Shown: positions 8,200 to 16,247 of the stretch, piece by piece
Layout: each line of letters starts with the position of its first letter
Position numbering within the stretch: position 1 is the first letter of the stretch
Position numbers and translations under genes: made by a program
NCBI GenBank assembly: GCA_964482235.1
Contig: CAYZWU010000001.1
Coordinates: 62,001 to 126,000 of the forward strand
Direction: 5' to 3'
DNA length: 64,000 nt
Source of the DNA: CAYZWU01 sp964482235
GTDB taxonomy: Bacteria > Planctomycetota > B15-G4 > CAYZWU01
Notes under the pieces: model-generated
Database searches by the model: none
Seen by the model: the letters and a program-made list of their open reading frames with translations, nothing else
What the model was told of the DNA's origin: nothing

Positions 8200-8469
8200 T
8201 TGTTGCTAGAAAAGGCTGTAACCATCCCCAACAAACAGGGTTTGCATGCCAGGCCCATCAGCCAGTTCGTCGAGATCTCGTCGCGCTTCCGGGCGTCTCT
8301 CGCCGTGACGTGCAACGGCCGCGAGGTGGATGGAAAATCGGTGCTGCAGCTCATGACGCTTGCTGCCGGAAAGGGAACCGAACTCGTGCTCAAGGGCGAT
8401 GGTGACGATGCGGAAGAGATGATCAAGTGCCTGGAGGATCTGATCAGGGCCGGATTCTACGAGGATTGA
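8200..8469 (+). CDS. HPr family phosphocarrier protein
   Basis: An 89-residue HPr. The phosphorylated histidine is His16 in QGLHARP, and a Ser47 in GKSVLQLMTLAA aligns with regulatory Ser46 of Firmicutes HPr. A serine here could allow HPrK phosphorylation, but no hprK gene is in the window. It probably passes phosphate to the adjacent EIIA (ptsN, 39 bp upstream). The start is a TTG at 8200; a second TTG at 8203 is possible. A TATAAT hexamer lies at 8163-8168 just after the ptsN stop but has no good -35. Whether to call it ptsO (NPr) or ptsH cannot be settled from sequence alone. Confidence 0.93.
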   Translation: MLLEKAVTIPNKQGLHARPISQFVEISSRFRASLAVTCNGREVDGKSVLQLMTLAAGKGTELVLKGDGDDAEEMIKCLEDLIRAGFYED

Positions 8470-8490
8470 GGCCTTGGCGGGCATTGAAAA

Positions 8491-9111
8491 GTGAGCAGTG
8501 TTCGTTGTTATCTTTTTTTCTCGAAGACCGGTGGGGCGGCTTTTCTTTCTCATCTCGATACACTCCGGATCTTCGACAGGGCGGCGAGGCGATCGGGTCT
8601 TGATCTCCGGTTCACTTCGGGCTTCAACCCTCACGTCCGCCTTTCCGCGGGAACGGCACTCCCCGTCGGGCTTTCCTCCTGCGGGGAACGCTTCACCCTG
8701 ATGCTCAACAGAGAGTACGACAGGCAGGAGGTGATCGATGCCGTCGGACGCGAGCTTCCGTCCGGCTTCTCGCTGAACGACGTGGCCTTCGATGCCACCC
8801 TCGAAGAGGAGCCGGAGGAACTGCGCTTCGCGATCCGATACAACGGAGAGCGCGACCAGGCGGCCCGGGCCGTGGCCGGCTGGCGCGAGCAGGGGGTCGT
8901 CGATGTGACCCGGAACGAAGTGAAGGGTCGACGGCGCCTCGACCTGGATGACTGCGTGCAGGAAGTCTCGGTCTCGGACAGCGAGATCCGGATCTCGATC
9001 CGTCCCGGGAGCGGTGCAATGCCGAGGATGTCCGATCTCTATCGGGCTTTTCTCCTTATCCCGGACTGCGGCGAGGCCGGAATCGATCTGCTGGACATAG
9101 TCAGGCTGTAG
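8491..9111 (+). CDS. DUF2344 (TIGR03936 family) protein
   Basis: A 206-residue protein matching the DUF2344 family by its N-terminal pattern: FFSKTGGAAFLSHLDTLRIF, then GFNPHVRLSAGTALPVG. In many bacteria this domain is fused to, or encoded beside, a radical SAM protein (TIGR03960) and sits upstream of RNase E/G. Here RNase G follows within 53 bp, but no radical SAM gene is adjacent. The molecular role is unknown; a link to ribosome or RNA metabolism is only inferred from neighbours. The start is the GTG at 8491. Confidence 0.85.
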   Translation: MSSVRCYLFFSKTGGAAFLSHLDTLRIFDRAARRSGLDLRFTSGFNPHVRLSAGTALPVGLSSCGERFTLMLNREYDRQEVIDAVGRELPSGFSLNDVAFDATLEEEPEELRFAIRYNGERDQAARAVAGWREQGVVDVTRNEVKGRRRLDLDDCVQEVSVSDSEIRISIRPGSGAMPRMSDLYRAFLLIPDCGEAGIDLLDIVRL

Positions 9112-9163
9112 GAAACCAGCGGCGCATCCGACGTGACGCGCCGGCCCGGAAGAGGGCAAAGAC

Positions 9164-10720
9164 ATGACGATGAAGATACTGATCAATGCCACGGAGGAGG
9201 AAGAGTGCCGCGTGGCAGTCCTCAAGAAGGGCGTTCTTCACGAGTTCTATATCGAGAGGCCGTCGATCGAGACCTGCTTCGGCAACGTCTATCGCGGCCG
9301 GATCGTGAATATCGAGCCCAGCATCGGGGCGGCTTTCGTGGATATCGGCGCCTCGAGGAACGGCTTCCTTCATGCCTCCGACGTCAATCCGATGATGCTC
9401 GAGAAGGAGGGCGGATCCTCCGATGCGCCGAACCGGAAGAACGACCTGAAGATCGATGAGATCTTCACCGTCGGCCAGGAGATCGATGTCCAGGTCTCCC
9501 GCGATGGAATCGGGGAGAAGGGTCCGACCCTGACGACCTACATCAGCCTGGCAGGCCGTTTCCTCGTTTTCATGCCCGGTGTCTCCCGTCAAGGCGTCTC
9601 GAGGAAGATCGAGGACGATACGGAGCGCGAACGCCTGAAGAACATGATCTCGGAGCTGAAGCTTCCCACCGGCATGGGGGTGATCGTCAGAACGGCCGGG
9701 GCCAATCAGATCAAGCGCGAGATTCGCAAGGACATTCATTACCTGACCCGGATCTGGAAGGTAATCCAGAAGCGAAGCAGTTCGAACTCCGCGCCGGCCA
9801 CGCTCTACAAGGAAAACGACCTGGTGATCCGCGTGCTCCGCGACATCTTCTCCTCGGAGATGAGCGAGGTTCTTGTCGATTCCGAGGAGGTCTTCCGCCG
9901 CGCCAGGGATTTCATGAAAATCATCATGCCCCGCCAGGGAGAAAAGGTCCGTCTCTACAAGGGAAAGGAGCCGCTGTTCGACCGGTTCAAGGTGGAGGGG
10001 AAGCTGAAATCGATCTTCGACTCCCGGATCACCCTCGACTCCGGCGGCTCCCTGTTCATCGAGCAGACGGAGGCCCTGGTGGCGATCGATGTGAACTCCG
10101 GGCGGTACAAGGGCGAGGAGCTGGAGGAGACGGCCTTTGCGATCAACAAGGAGGCTTCTCGCGAAATCGCCCGTCAGCTCAGACTGAGGGACCTCGGCGG
10201 CCTGATCATCATCGACTTCATCGACATGGTCGAGGCGGCGCACAGGCGGACGGTGGAGAAGGAGTTCCGCGACGCCCTGAGACACGACCGGGCCCGGATC
10301 AAGGTGGCCAAGATCTCGCCTTTCGGGGTGATCGAGATGACGCGCCAGCGAGTTCGCCCCAGCCTGAAAAGCTATGTCTACGAAAAATGTCCCCACTGCA
10401 GCGGGACGGGATTCGTGGCCTCCAGGGAGACTCTCGGGCTCGATCTGATCCGGAAGATACGGCTCTGGGTTCTGCAGAAGAAGAAATGCCCCCTGATCCG
10501 GATCACGGTGAACGACAGGATGGCAGACTACATCCTCAACTCCAAGCGTTTACTGTTGATGGATTTAGAGGAGAAGAGCGAAAAAAGGATCATCATCAAG
10601 GGCGATCCGGCCCTCGAACCGGGGGAGATCCGCCATGTGGCAGAGGCCGTGCAGCCCGAACCTGAAGAGGTGGAGCAGAGGTGGGCCTTAATTGACCAAA
10701 CAGAGGTGAAAAAGACTTGA
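9164..10720 (+). CDS. rng: Ribonuclease E/G family endoribonuclease
   Basis: RNase G-type endonuclease that cleaves single-stranded AU-rich RNA, including rRNA precursors and mRNAs. The 518-residue protein has an S1 domain (NVYRGRIVNIEPSIGAAFVD near 45-65), the RNase H-like and 5' sensor regions, and the catalytic segment EALVAIDVNSG near residue 305. The zinc-link motif CPHCSGTG lies near 410. It lacks the long disordered degradosome scaffold of E. coli RNase E, so RNase G is the better name. Starts at ATG 9164 or 9170 are both possible. It is followed by the L21/L27/Obg genes, a common order. Confidence 0.95.
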   Translation: MTMKILINATEEEECRVAVLKKGVLHEFYIERPSIETCFGNVYRGRIVNIEPSIGAAFVDIGASRNGFLHASDVNPMMLEKEGGSSDAPNRKNDLKIDEIFTVGQEIDVQVSRDGIGEKGPTLTTYISLAGRFLVFMPGVSRQGVSRKIEDDTERERLKNMISELKLPTGMGVIVRTAGANQIKREIRKDIHYLTRIWKVIQKRSSSNSAPATLYKENDLVIRVLRDIFSSEMSEVLVDSEEVFRRARDFMKIIMPRQGEKVRLYKGKEPLFDRFKVEGKLKSIFDSRITLDSGGSLFIEQTEALVAIDVNSGRYKGEELEETAFAINKEASREIARQLRLRDLGGLIIIDFIDMVEAAHRRTVEKEFRDALRHDRARIKVAKISPFGVIEMTRQRVRPSLKSYVYEKCPHCSGTGFVASRETLGLDLIRKIRLWVLQKKKCPLIRITVNDRMADYILNSKRLLLMDLEEKSEKRIIIKGDPALEPGEIRHVAEAVQPEPEEVEQRWALIDQTEVKKT

Positions 10721-10744
10721 AATGGGCCGCTGATCCGATACTAT
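10717..10744 (+). promoter_or_regulatory. Candidate promoter for the L21-L27 genes
   Basis: TTGAAA at 10717-10722 and TACTAT at 10739-10744 are 16 bp apart, in the gap between rng and rplU. The -35 is a good match and the -10 is fair (4 of 6). It overlaps the rng stop codon region. Confidence 0.4.
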
Positions 10745-10813
10745 ATCCTTCTTTTTGGTGCAGAAAACAAAATGCTGGTGAATTAACCGGCCTTGGATAC
10801 GGGAGTTGACGGC

Positions 10814-11113
10814 GTGTACGCGATCATCCAGGACAGTGGCAAGCAATACAGGGTCCGCGAAGGCGACAAGATCCTGGTGGACCGGAAGAACCTGGGCGAA
10901 GGAGACACAATCGACTTCAACGAGGTCCTCTTTTGCGACGGCAAAATCGGCACCCCCTACCTGGACGGGGTCCAGGTGACGGGGATTGTCAGGTCTCATG
11001 TGAAGGGTGTCAAGATCTACGTGCAGAAGTTCAAGCGGCGCAAGAAGTACCGTCGCCGCACCGGGCACAGGCAGAAATACACAACCGTGGAGATCACGGG
11101 CATCGGATCGTAG
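10814..11113 (+). CDS. rplU: 50S ribosomal protein L21
   Basis: L21 is a 23S rRNA-binding protein of the large subunit. I place the start at the GTG at 10814, giving MYAIIQDSGKQYRVREGD, the family's standard N-terminus, eight bases after a GGGAG site. An in-frame TTG at 10793 would add seven atypical residues. The 99-residue length is normal. The basic FKRRKKYRRRTGHRQ stretch and final VEITGI are typical. The gene is directly followed by rpmA. Confidence 0.96.
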   Translation: MYAIIQDSGKQYRVREGDKILVDRKNLGEGDTIDFNEVLFCDGKIGTPYLDGVQVTGIVRSHVKGVKIYVQKFKRRKKYRRRTGHRQKYTTVEITGIGS

Positions 11114-11160
11114 AGCAGGCCCTTTTCCACCGTTCAAACGAATTTTGGGAATCGATAAAG

Positions 11161-11409
11161 ATGGCTCATAAAAAAGGTCAAGGATCCTCGAGAAACGGCA
11201 GGGATTCGAACGCCCAGTTCCGTGGGATCAAGAAGTATGCAGGCGAGTCGGTTTCTGCCGGCACGATCATCGTCCGCCAGTGCGGGACGCTGTTCAAGCC
11301 ATTCAAGAACGTTGGAATGGGCCGTGACTTCACCATCTTCGCGCTCACGGACGGGACGGTCGAGTACCACTCGCGCAAGAGAATTTCGATCAAGCCGAGC
11401 GACTCCTGA
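11161..11409 (+). CDS. rpmA: 50S ribosomal protein L27
   Basis: L27 reaches the peptidyl transferase centre with its N-terminal tail. The 82-residue protein begins MAHKKGQGSSRNGRDSNAQF, close to the consensus, and keeps AGTIIVRQ and NVGMGRDFTIFAL. There is no N-terminal pre-extension of the kind processed in Firmicutes. A Cys replaces the usual Arg after IIVRQ, and KPFKNV replaces the typical HPGxNV. The same frame stays open upstream within rplU, but that part is not L27-like. It is 47 bp after rplU and probably in the same transcript. Confidence 0.96.
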   Translation: MAHKKGQGSSRNGRDSNAQFRGIKKYAGESVSAGTIIVRQCGTLFKPFKNVGMGRDFTIFALTDGTVEYHSRKRISIKPSDS

Positions 11410-11497
11410 TCGCTGCCCGGCTTTCTGCGGCCTCTTTCCCGTTCCCTGGCGCGAACCGGAATGAGGCATTCCCCGGCCCGGCCGGGGCAAACCACGG

Positions 11498-11527
11498 AAA
11501 AACCTCCTCTGCTTGCGGAGGTTTTTT
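11498..11527 (+). terminator. Rho-independent terminator after rpmA
   Basis: AAAACCTCC pairs perfectly with GGAGGTTTT around a 9-nt loop, ending in six T residues (11522-11527). It lies between rpmA and obg, so obg is probably transcribed separately or by read-through. A second GC-rich hairpin lies just upstream at 11471-11487. Confidence 0.8.
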
Positions 11528-11547
11528 GATTTTCTGGAAGTGTCGAC

Positions 11548-12552
<1,005 letters not shown>

Positions 12553-12554
12553 AC

Positions 12555-12583
12555 TTGACAGGCGGCATTTTTAACCCGATACT
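12555..12583 (+). promoter_or_regulatory. Candidate sigma-70 promoter for the PDZ protein and coaX genes
   Basis: A perfect TTGACA (12555-12560) and GATACT (12578-12583) are 17 bp apart, directly after the obg stop. This leaves a leader of about 160 nt before the ATG at 12752, which includes a small CCCGA/TCGGG hairpin overlapping the -10. Confidence 0.5.
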
Positions 12584-12751
12584 TCGGGCAAGAATAAAAT
12601 CTATTCTCTTTTGAGGGAATGCCGATAGGAAAGAGGCGTCCAATAGGAGTGCGGATTCCCGTCGGCTCCACCGTCCCTGGCCAGGCGAGCATGGCGGAGC
12701 CGGGAAATCAGCTGTCCTGCAGGTGAAACAACAAACGAAGGATTCTGGCAT

Positions 12752-13744
12752 ATGCGACTGCGAGTCAATGTTCGCAAGACCAAGGGCCTCATCTGGCTGA
12801 TGAACGTCGTGGTCATCATCTGCATCATTCTTGTCTTCATCACCATCTACAAGAAGGATCGAGGCGGCGATTTCCGCACCAGGTCGTCGAAGTTCTTCCG
12901 CGACAAGCTGCTCTCGCAGGTCTCCGAAGAGAAGGTGAGAACGGACCGGGTGGTGAACATCAACAGATACGCCGCCATCTGGGGTGCGACCATCGACGGC
13001 AGCCGGATCAAGAAGCCCGGAGGGGACACCGACCTCGTCACGAAGAAGGATCCCGGCAGGGATCCCGCTGCCGACGTCATCGAGGTGACGATGATCGTGA
13101 GCAGCCCCAAGGCGTCGGAGCATGGCCTGGCTCGCCTCAACTACCTGAAGACCACCGAGGAGCAGCCTGAGCTGTACCGCGAATACTTCGCCATGGAGGG
13201 GGATCGCCTGAAGCCGCCCTACGACGGCGAGCCGTACTTCGGCAAGGTCATCAAGATCGAGCCGGAGCGGGTCGTGTTCTCCTGGCTGGGGGACGAGGTG
13301 TCGCTCATCCCCAAGGAGCTCCATTCCGCGGCGGAAACGGCGATCCATGCCGCCTCCACGAAGAGCCCTCTGGAGAAATACCGTCGCCGGCCGCCCGAGA
13401 AGACCGTCAAGGTCGAGGAGAATACCTGGGCTCTCTCCAGGAACGAGTACCACGAGATCAAGCGCAACCACGAGGCGATCCTCAAGCAGGTCAATGTCTC
13501 GGAAATCCGCAACCCGAAGACGGGAAAGAAGACTGTGGAGCTCACCGAGGTGAAGGAGGATTCGCTCGTCTACAAGAGGGGTTTCCGGAGAGGCGACCGT
13601 CTCAAGTCGATCAACGGCTTTCCCGTGAGCACGAAGGCCGGAGCCGTCAACTACGTGGATAGCCATCCGGACCTTGGAACCTACGTCGTGGAAGTGGACC
13701 GGATGGGCAAGTCCGTCTTCATGACCTTCGTTTACGGCAAGTAG
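12752..13744 (+). CDS. Membrane-anchored PDZ protein, GspC-like
   Basis: A 330-residue protein with a short basic N-terminus, one membrane helix (about residues 11-32, IWLMNVVVIICIILVFITIY), a periplasmic region rich in charged residues, and a C-terminal PDZ domain. The PDZ part reads EDSLVYKRGFRRGDRLKSIN and ends GKSVFMTFVYGK. Inner-membrane anchor plus terminal PDZ is the plan of GspC, which links the type II secretion inner platform to the secretin. The middle does not clearly show a GspC homology region, so this remains a structural guess. The secretin and prepilin peptidase genes in this window are tens of kilobases away. It precedes coaX by 22 bp. Confidence 0.7.
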   Translation: MRLRVNVRKTKGLIWLMNVVVIICIILVFITIYKKDRGGDFRTRSSKFFRDKLLSQVSEEKVRTDRVVNINRYAAIWGATIDGSRIKKPGGDTDLVTKKDPGRDPAADVIEVTMIVSSPKASEHGLARLNYLKTTEEQPELYREYFAMEGDRLKPPYDGEPYFGKVIKIEPERVVFSWLGDEVSLIPKELHSAAETAIHAASTKSPLEKYRRRPPEKTVKVEENTWALSRNEYHEIKRNHEAILKQVNVSEIRNPKTGKKTVELTEVKEDSLVYKRGFRRGDRLKSINGFPVSTKAGAVNYVDSHPDLGTYVVEVDRMGKSVFMTFVYGK

Positions 13745-13766
13745 CTCGATCCGGAGGAGATGGCCC

Positions 13767-14519
13767 GTGCGGATCGTGGCAGCCAACTTCGGGAACTCCT
13801 CCCTGTCAGCCGCACTGATGGACAGCGGCAGGAGAGTCTCGGGCTTTTCCCTCCATGCCGGCAGCGTGGATGAAATCGCGTCGTTCGACTCGAGGATCAA
13901 GCGTCTCGCCGGTCAGGGCGAAGGGAGCGGTCTGACCATCGCCGCCGCGTCGGTTAATCCTCCCCTTCTCGGCAAGGTCGAGGAGTTCACCTCCCTCACG
14001 ATCCGGCTGGCTGGAAGAGATTTCCCCTTTCCCATCGTCAACCGATGCCTCTCTCCCGAAAGGACGGGCTCCGACAGGCTTCTCGACGGCTACGCTGCCG
14101 GCATTCTCTACGGCAGACCGGCCGTCGCCGTCGATTTCGGAACGGCGCTGACCTTCAACCTGGTGGGGGAAGAGGGCGACTTCCTCGGCGGCGCCATTCT
14201 CCCCGGCATGGGGCTTTCGGCACGCGCTCTCGGCTCGGGCTGCGCCCGGCTTCCATCGGTGGATTTCGACGGGCTTCCCGCCTTCATTGGCCGGGACACG
14301 GAGGAGGCGATCTCCTCGGGACTGCTCAACGGGTACGTGAGCCTCGTCGACGGCATGGTGGAGGGGATCATGGAAGAGCATGGGACTCGATGCAATGTCG
14401 TGGCCACCGGAGGGGAGGCCGGCTGGATCGTACCGCGGTCGAGGAAGATCAAGATCCACGATCCGGACCTCTTGCTTCGCGGCATCGCCCTGGCCTTCGA
14501 GGCGTCGGAAGAGGAATGA
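13767..14519 (+). CDS. coaX: Type III pantothenate kinase
   Basis: CoaX phosphorylates pantothenate, the first step of coenzyme A synthesis, and unlike types I/II uses an ASKHA fold. The 250-residue protein has the family motifs TGSDRLLDG with the likely catalytic base Asp103, AVDFGTALTFN (123-127 DFGTA) and GGAILPGMGLS. The N-terminal phosphate-binding motif, normally D-x-G-N-T, reads N-F-G-N-S (7-11), so the usual Asp is Asn. This may lower activity or reflect a lineage variant. The start is the GTG at 13767, and its stop overlaps the ATG of the MnmE-like gene (ATGA). Confidence 0.88.
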   Translation: MRIVAANFGNSSLSAALMDSGRRVSGFSLHAGSVDEIASFDSRIKRLAGQGEGSGLTIAAASVNPPLLGKVEEFTSLTIRLAGRDFPFPIVNRCLSPERTGSDRLLDGYAAGILYGRPAVAVDFGTALTFNLVGEEGDFLGGAILPGMGLSARALGSGCARLPSVDFDGLPAFIGRDTEEAISSGLLNGYVSLVDGMVEGIMEEHGTRCNVVATGGEAGWIVPRSRKIKIHDPDLLLRGIALAFEASEEE

Positions 14520-15754
14520 AGGGAAAGCCGGAAAGGAGTGGAAGCGATCCTTCAGGGGAGTGCCGGTCCCGCCTGCCGCTCTGTTCGATCTTGACGGCTC
14601 CCGCGCCTTCCGGGATAGCCGTGATCCTCCTGAAAGGCCCGGGTGCAGAAGGGATCCTGGCACGGTCGTTCAGGCGCCCAGGCCGCAAGCCTCTTCCCCG
14701 CACGGACCGCGCGGCGTTCGGCCTCATCGAGGACAGGGGGCGGACGCTCGACGAGGCCATCGTGGTCCGGACGGCATGCCCGCCCCAGGAGGCCTTCGAG
14801 GTCTGCTGCCACGGCGGTACGGCGGCGGCGCGCGCCATCGTCGGCCTCTTCGTGGAATCGGGAGCCCGCGAACTGCCGTGGTCGCGCCTCGTCCCGCCTC
14901 GCACGCTCGAGTACGAGCTCCTGGAAGCCCTCCTCGCCGCTGACGGCGAGATCCAGGCGGCGCTGATCGCACATCTCCAGCAGGGCGTGCTTCGCGGAGC
15001 GCTTTCCGAACTGGTCGGGATCCTCGGGAAAGGTTGCCGTGACAAGGACGGCACGAAGATCGACGGTCCGTTCCGGGATCTTCTCGAAACGTTCCGGAAA
15101 GGACGGTTTCTTGCCGCACCGCCGCTCGTCTTGATTGCCGGCGCTGCCAATGCAGGAAAATCGACGCTCTTCAACGCGATCCTGGGCGAGTCGCGGGCTC
15201 TGACGTCGCCTCTTCCCGGCACGACGAGGGATCCTGTGGAGGCCCGTTTTCTTCTCGACGGCTTTCCCGTGCGCCTCGTGGACACGGCCGGCTTCGAGAG
15301 AAGCGGTTCGGACCGTCTCACCGGGCAGGGTCGATCGATAGCCAGGCGCCTGATCGCCGAATCGGATGCCGTGATCTGCCTGGTCAACGACGAGGCAGGC
15401 GAGATCGCAGAGGAGGCGCCGGCCGAATGGGATGAGGCTCGGACCGCCGTCTTGCCGGTCCGGAACAAGCATGATCTCAGGCCGCGCAGCCCGGGCGGCG
15501 GCGAGCCCTCGAGAGTGGAGGGCTCTCAGGCTCCGCTCCCCGTATCCGCCCTTCTGAATGAAGGCCTCGACAGCCTTCTCGAGAAGCTGGCCGCCTGTCT
15601 TGGGCTGGATGATCTGGCCCGCCTGCGGACAGCGGTATTGATCACCGAGAGGCAGCGACGCCTCGTCGAGGAGGCGCTCGAGGCCGTGGAATCGGGGCGC
15701 GATCCGGTTTCCAGACGGAATGCGCTGATCCGCTATCTCGGCGACGGCCGGTGA
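14516..15754 (+). CDS. MnmE/TrmE-like GTPase lacking the C-terminal catalytic motif
   Basis: The 412-residue product resembles MnmE, the GTPase that with MnmG modifies wobble uridine in tRNA. The N-terminal domain starts SILTAPAPSGIAVILLKGPG and includes CCHGG (97-101). The inserted G domain is complete: GAANAGKST (209-217), TTRD (237-239 region), DTAGF (256-260), NKHD (317-320) and SAL (344-346). Two features are off. The folate-site segment normally reading PGEFTxRAFLNGK is replaced by unrelated sequence around 121-135. The protein ends LIRYLGDGR, without the C-terminal (F/L)CIGK carrying the catalytic Cys. It may be a diverged paralogue with another role. The ATG at 14516 overlaps the coaX stop; the open frame upstream is inside coaX. 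Confidence 0.85.
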   Translation: MKGKPERSGSDPSGECRSRLPLCSILTAPAPSGIAVILLKGPGAEGILARSFRRPGRKPLPRTDRAAFGLIEDRGRTLDEAIVVRTACPPQEAFEVCCHGGTAAARAIVGLFVESGARELPWSRLVPPRTLEYELLEALLAADGEIQAALIAHLQQGVLRGALSELVGILGKGCRDKDGTKIDGPFRDLLETFRKGRFLAAPPLVLIAGAANAGKSTLFNAILGESRALTSPLPGTTRDPVEARFLLDGFPVRLVDTAGFERSGSDRLTGQGRSIARRLIAESDAVICLVNDEAGEIAEEAPAEWDEARTAVLPVRNKHDLRPRSPGGGEPSRVEGSQAPLPVSALLNEGLDSLLEKLAACLGLDDLARLRTAVLITERQRRLVEEALEAVESGRDPVSRRNALIRYLGDGR

Positions 15755-15986
15755 GGCGTCTCGCGGCGGTCCGGAATCGGCAGGATTTCGTGTCACTGAC
15801 AGGCCGTTATAAAGCTAAAGAAAAATGAGATCGCTTCGGTTCCGGACCAAGCACCCTTTCCGATCGGAGCGACGGCGCAGCCCATCGCAATGTTGGCCTT
15901 AACCTGTTGATAGTAAATCGATTGGGTTATCTGGGAAGATGTGGGCTGTTTTTCGGTCCCTGAGGAAGGATTGTTGAGAGGTCTCC
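15755..15986. other. Intergenic region after the MnmE-like gene
   Basis: Starting with this stretch, about 490 bp separate the MnmE-like gene from the first giant lipoprotein, containing at most one small open frame (listed separately). No tRNA, riboswitch consensus or strong terminator was seen. A TTGATA near 15911 with TATCTG 15 bp away is too weak to call. Confidence 0.4.
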
Positions 15987-16235
15987 ATGCCCGTTGATCT
16001 CTTTTTCCGTCATGACGAGCCTTTCGATTTATTTTCAAAAATTGTATTATGGCTGGGTGTGAATACGGCTTTCTTTATCGAGGTTATCTTGTTACTCTTT
16101 CATTCTGAAAGCTTTAAAGCCATAAAGGCGTTTCCGACGATAATATGGATGCCCTATCCCGGAGCGGCCGCTTCTCCAGCAGCCATCACGCCATACGATC
16201 TGTCGCTCGAGACGGATCCGTTGGTACTAGTGTGA
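15987..16235 (+). CDS. Possible small membrane protein
   Basis: An 82-residue open frame with an ATG at 15987, five bases after a GAGAGG site. It has one clear hydrophobic helix (about residues 19-38, KIVLWLGVNTAFFIEVILLL). The stop is 12 bp before the large lipoprotein gene. The codons are more AT-rich than those of neighbouring genes and I recognise no family. It could be a real small leader or partner protein, or a chance frame in an AT-rich spacer. Confidence 0.3.
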   Translation: MPVDLFFRHDEPFDLFSKIVLWLGVNTAFFIEVILLLFHSESFKAIKAFPTIIWMPYPGAAASPAAITPYDLSLETDPLVLV

Positions 16236-16247
16236 GGTGTCAGACCC

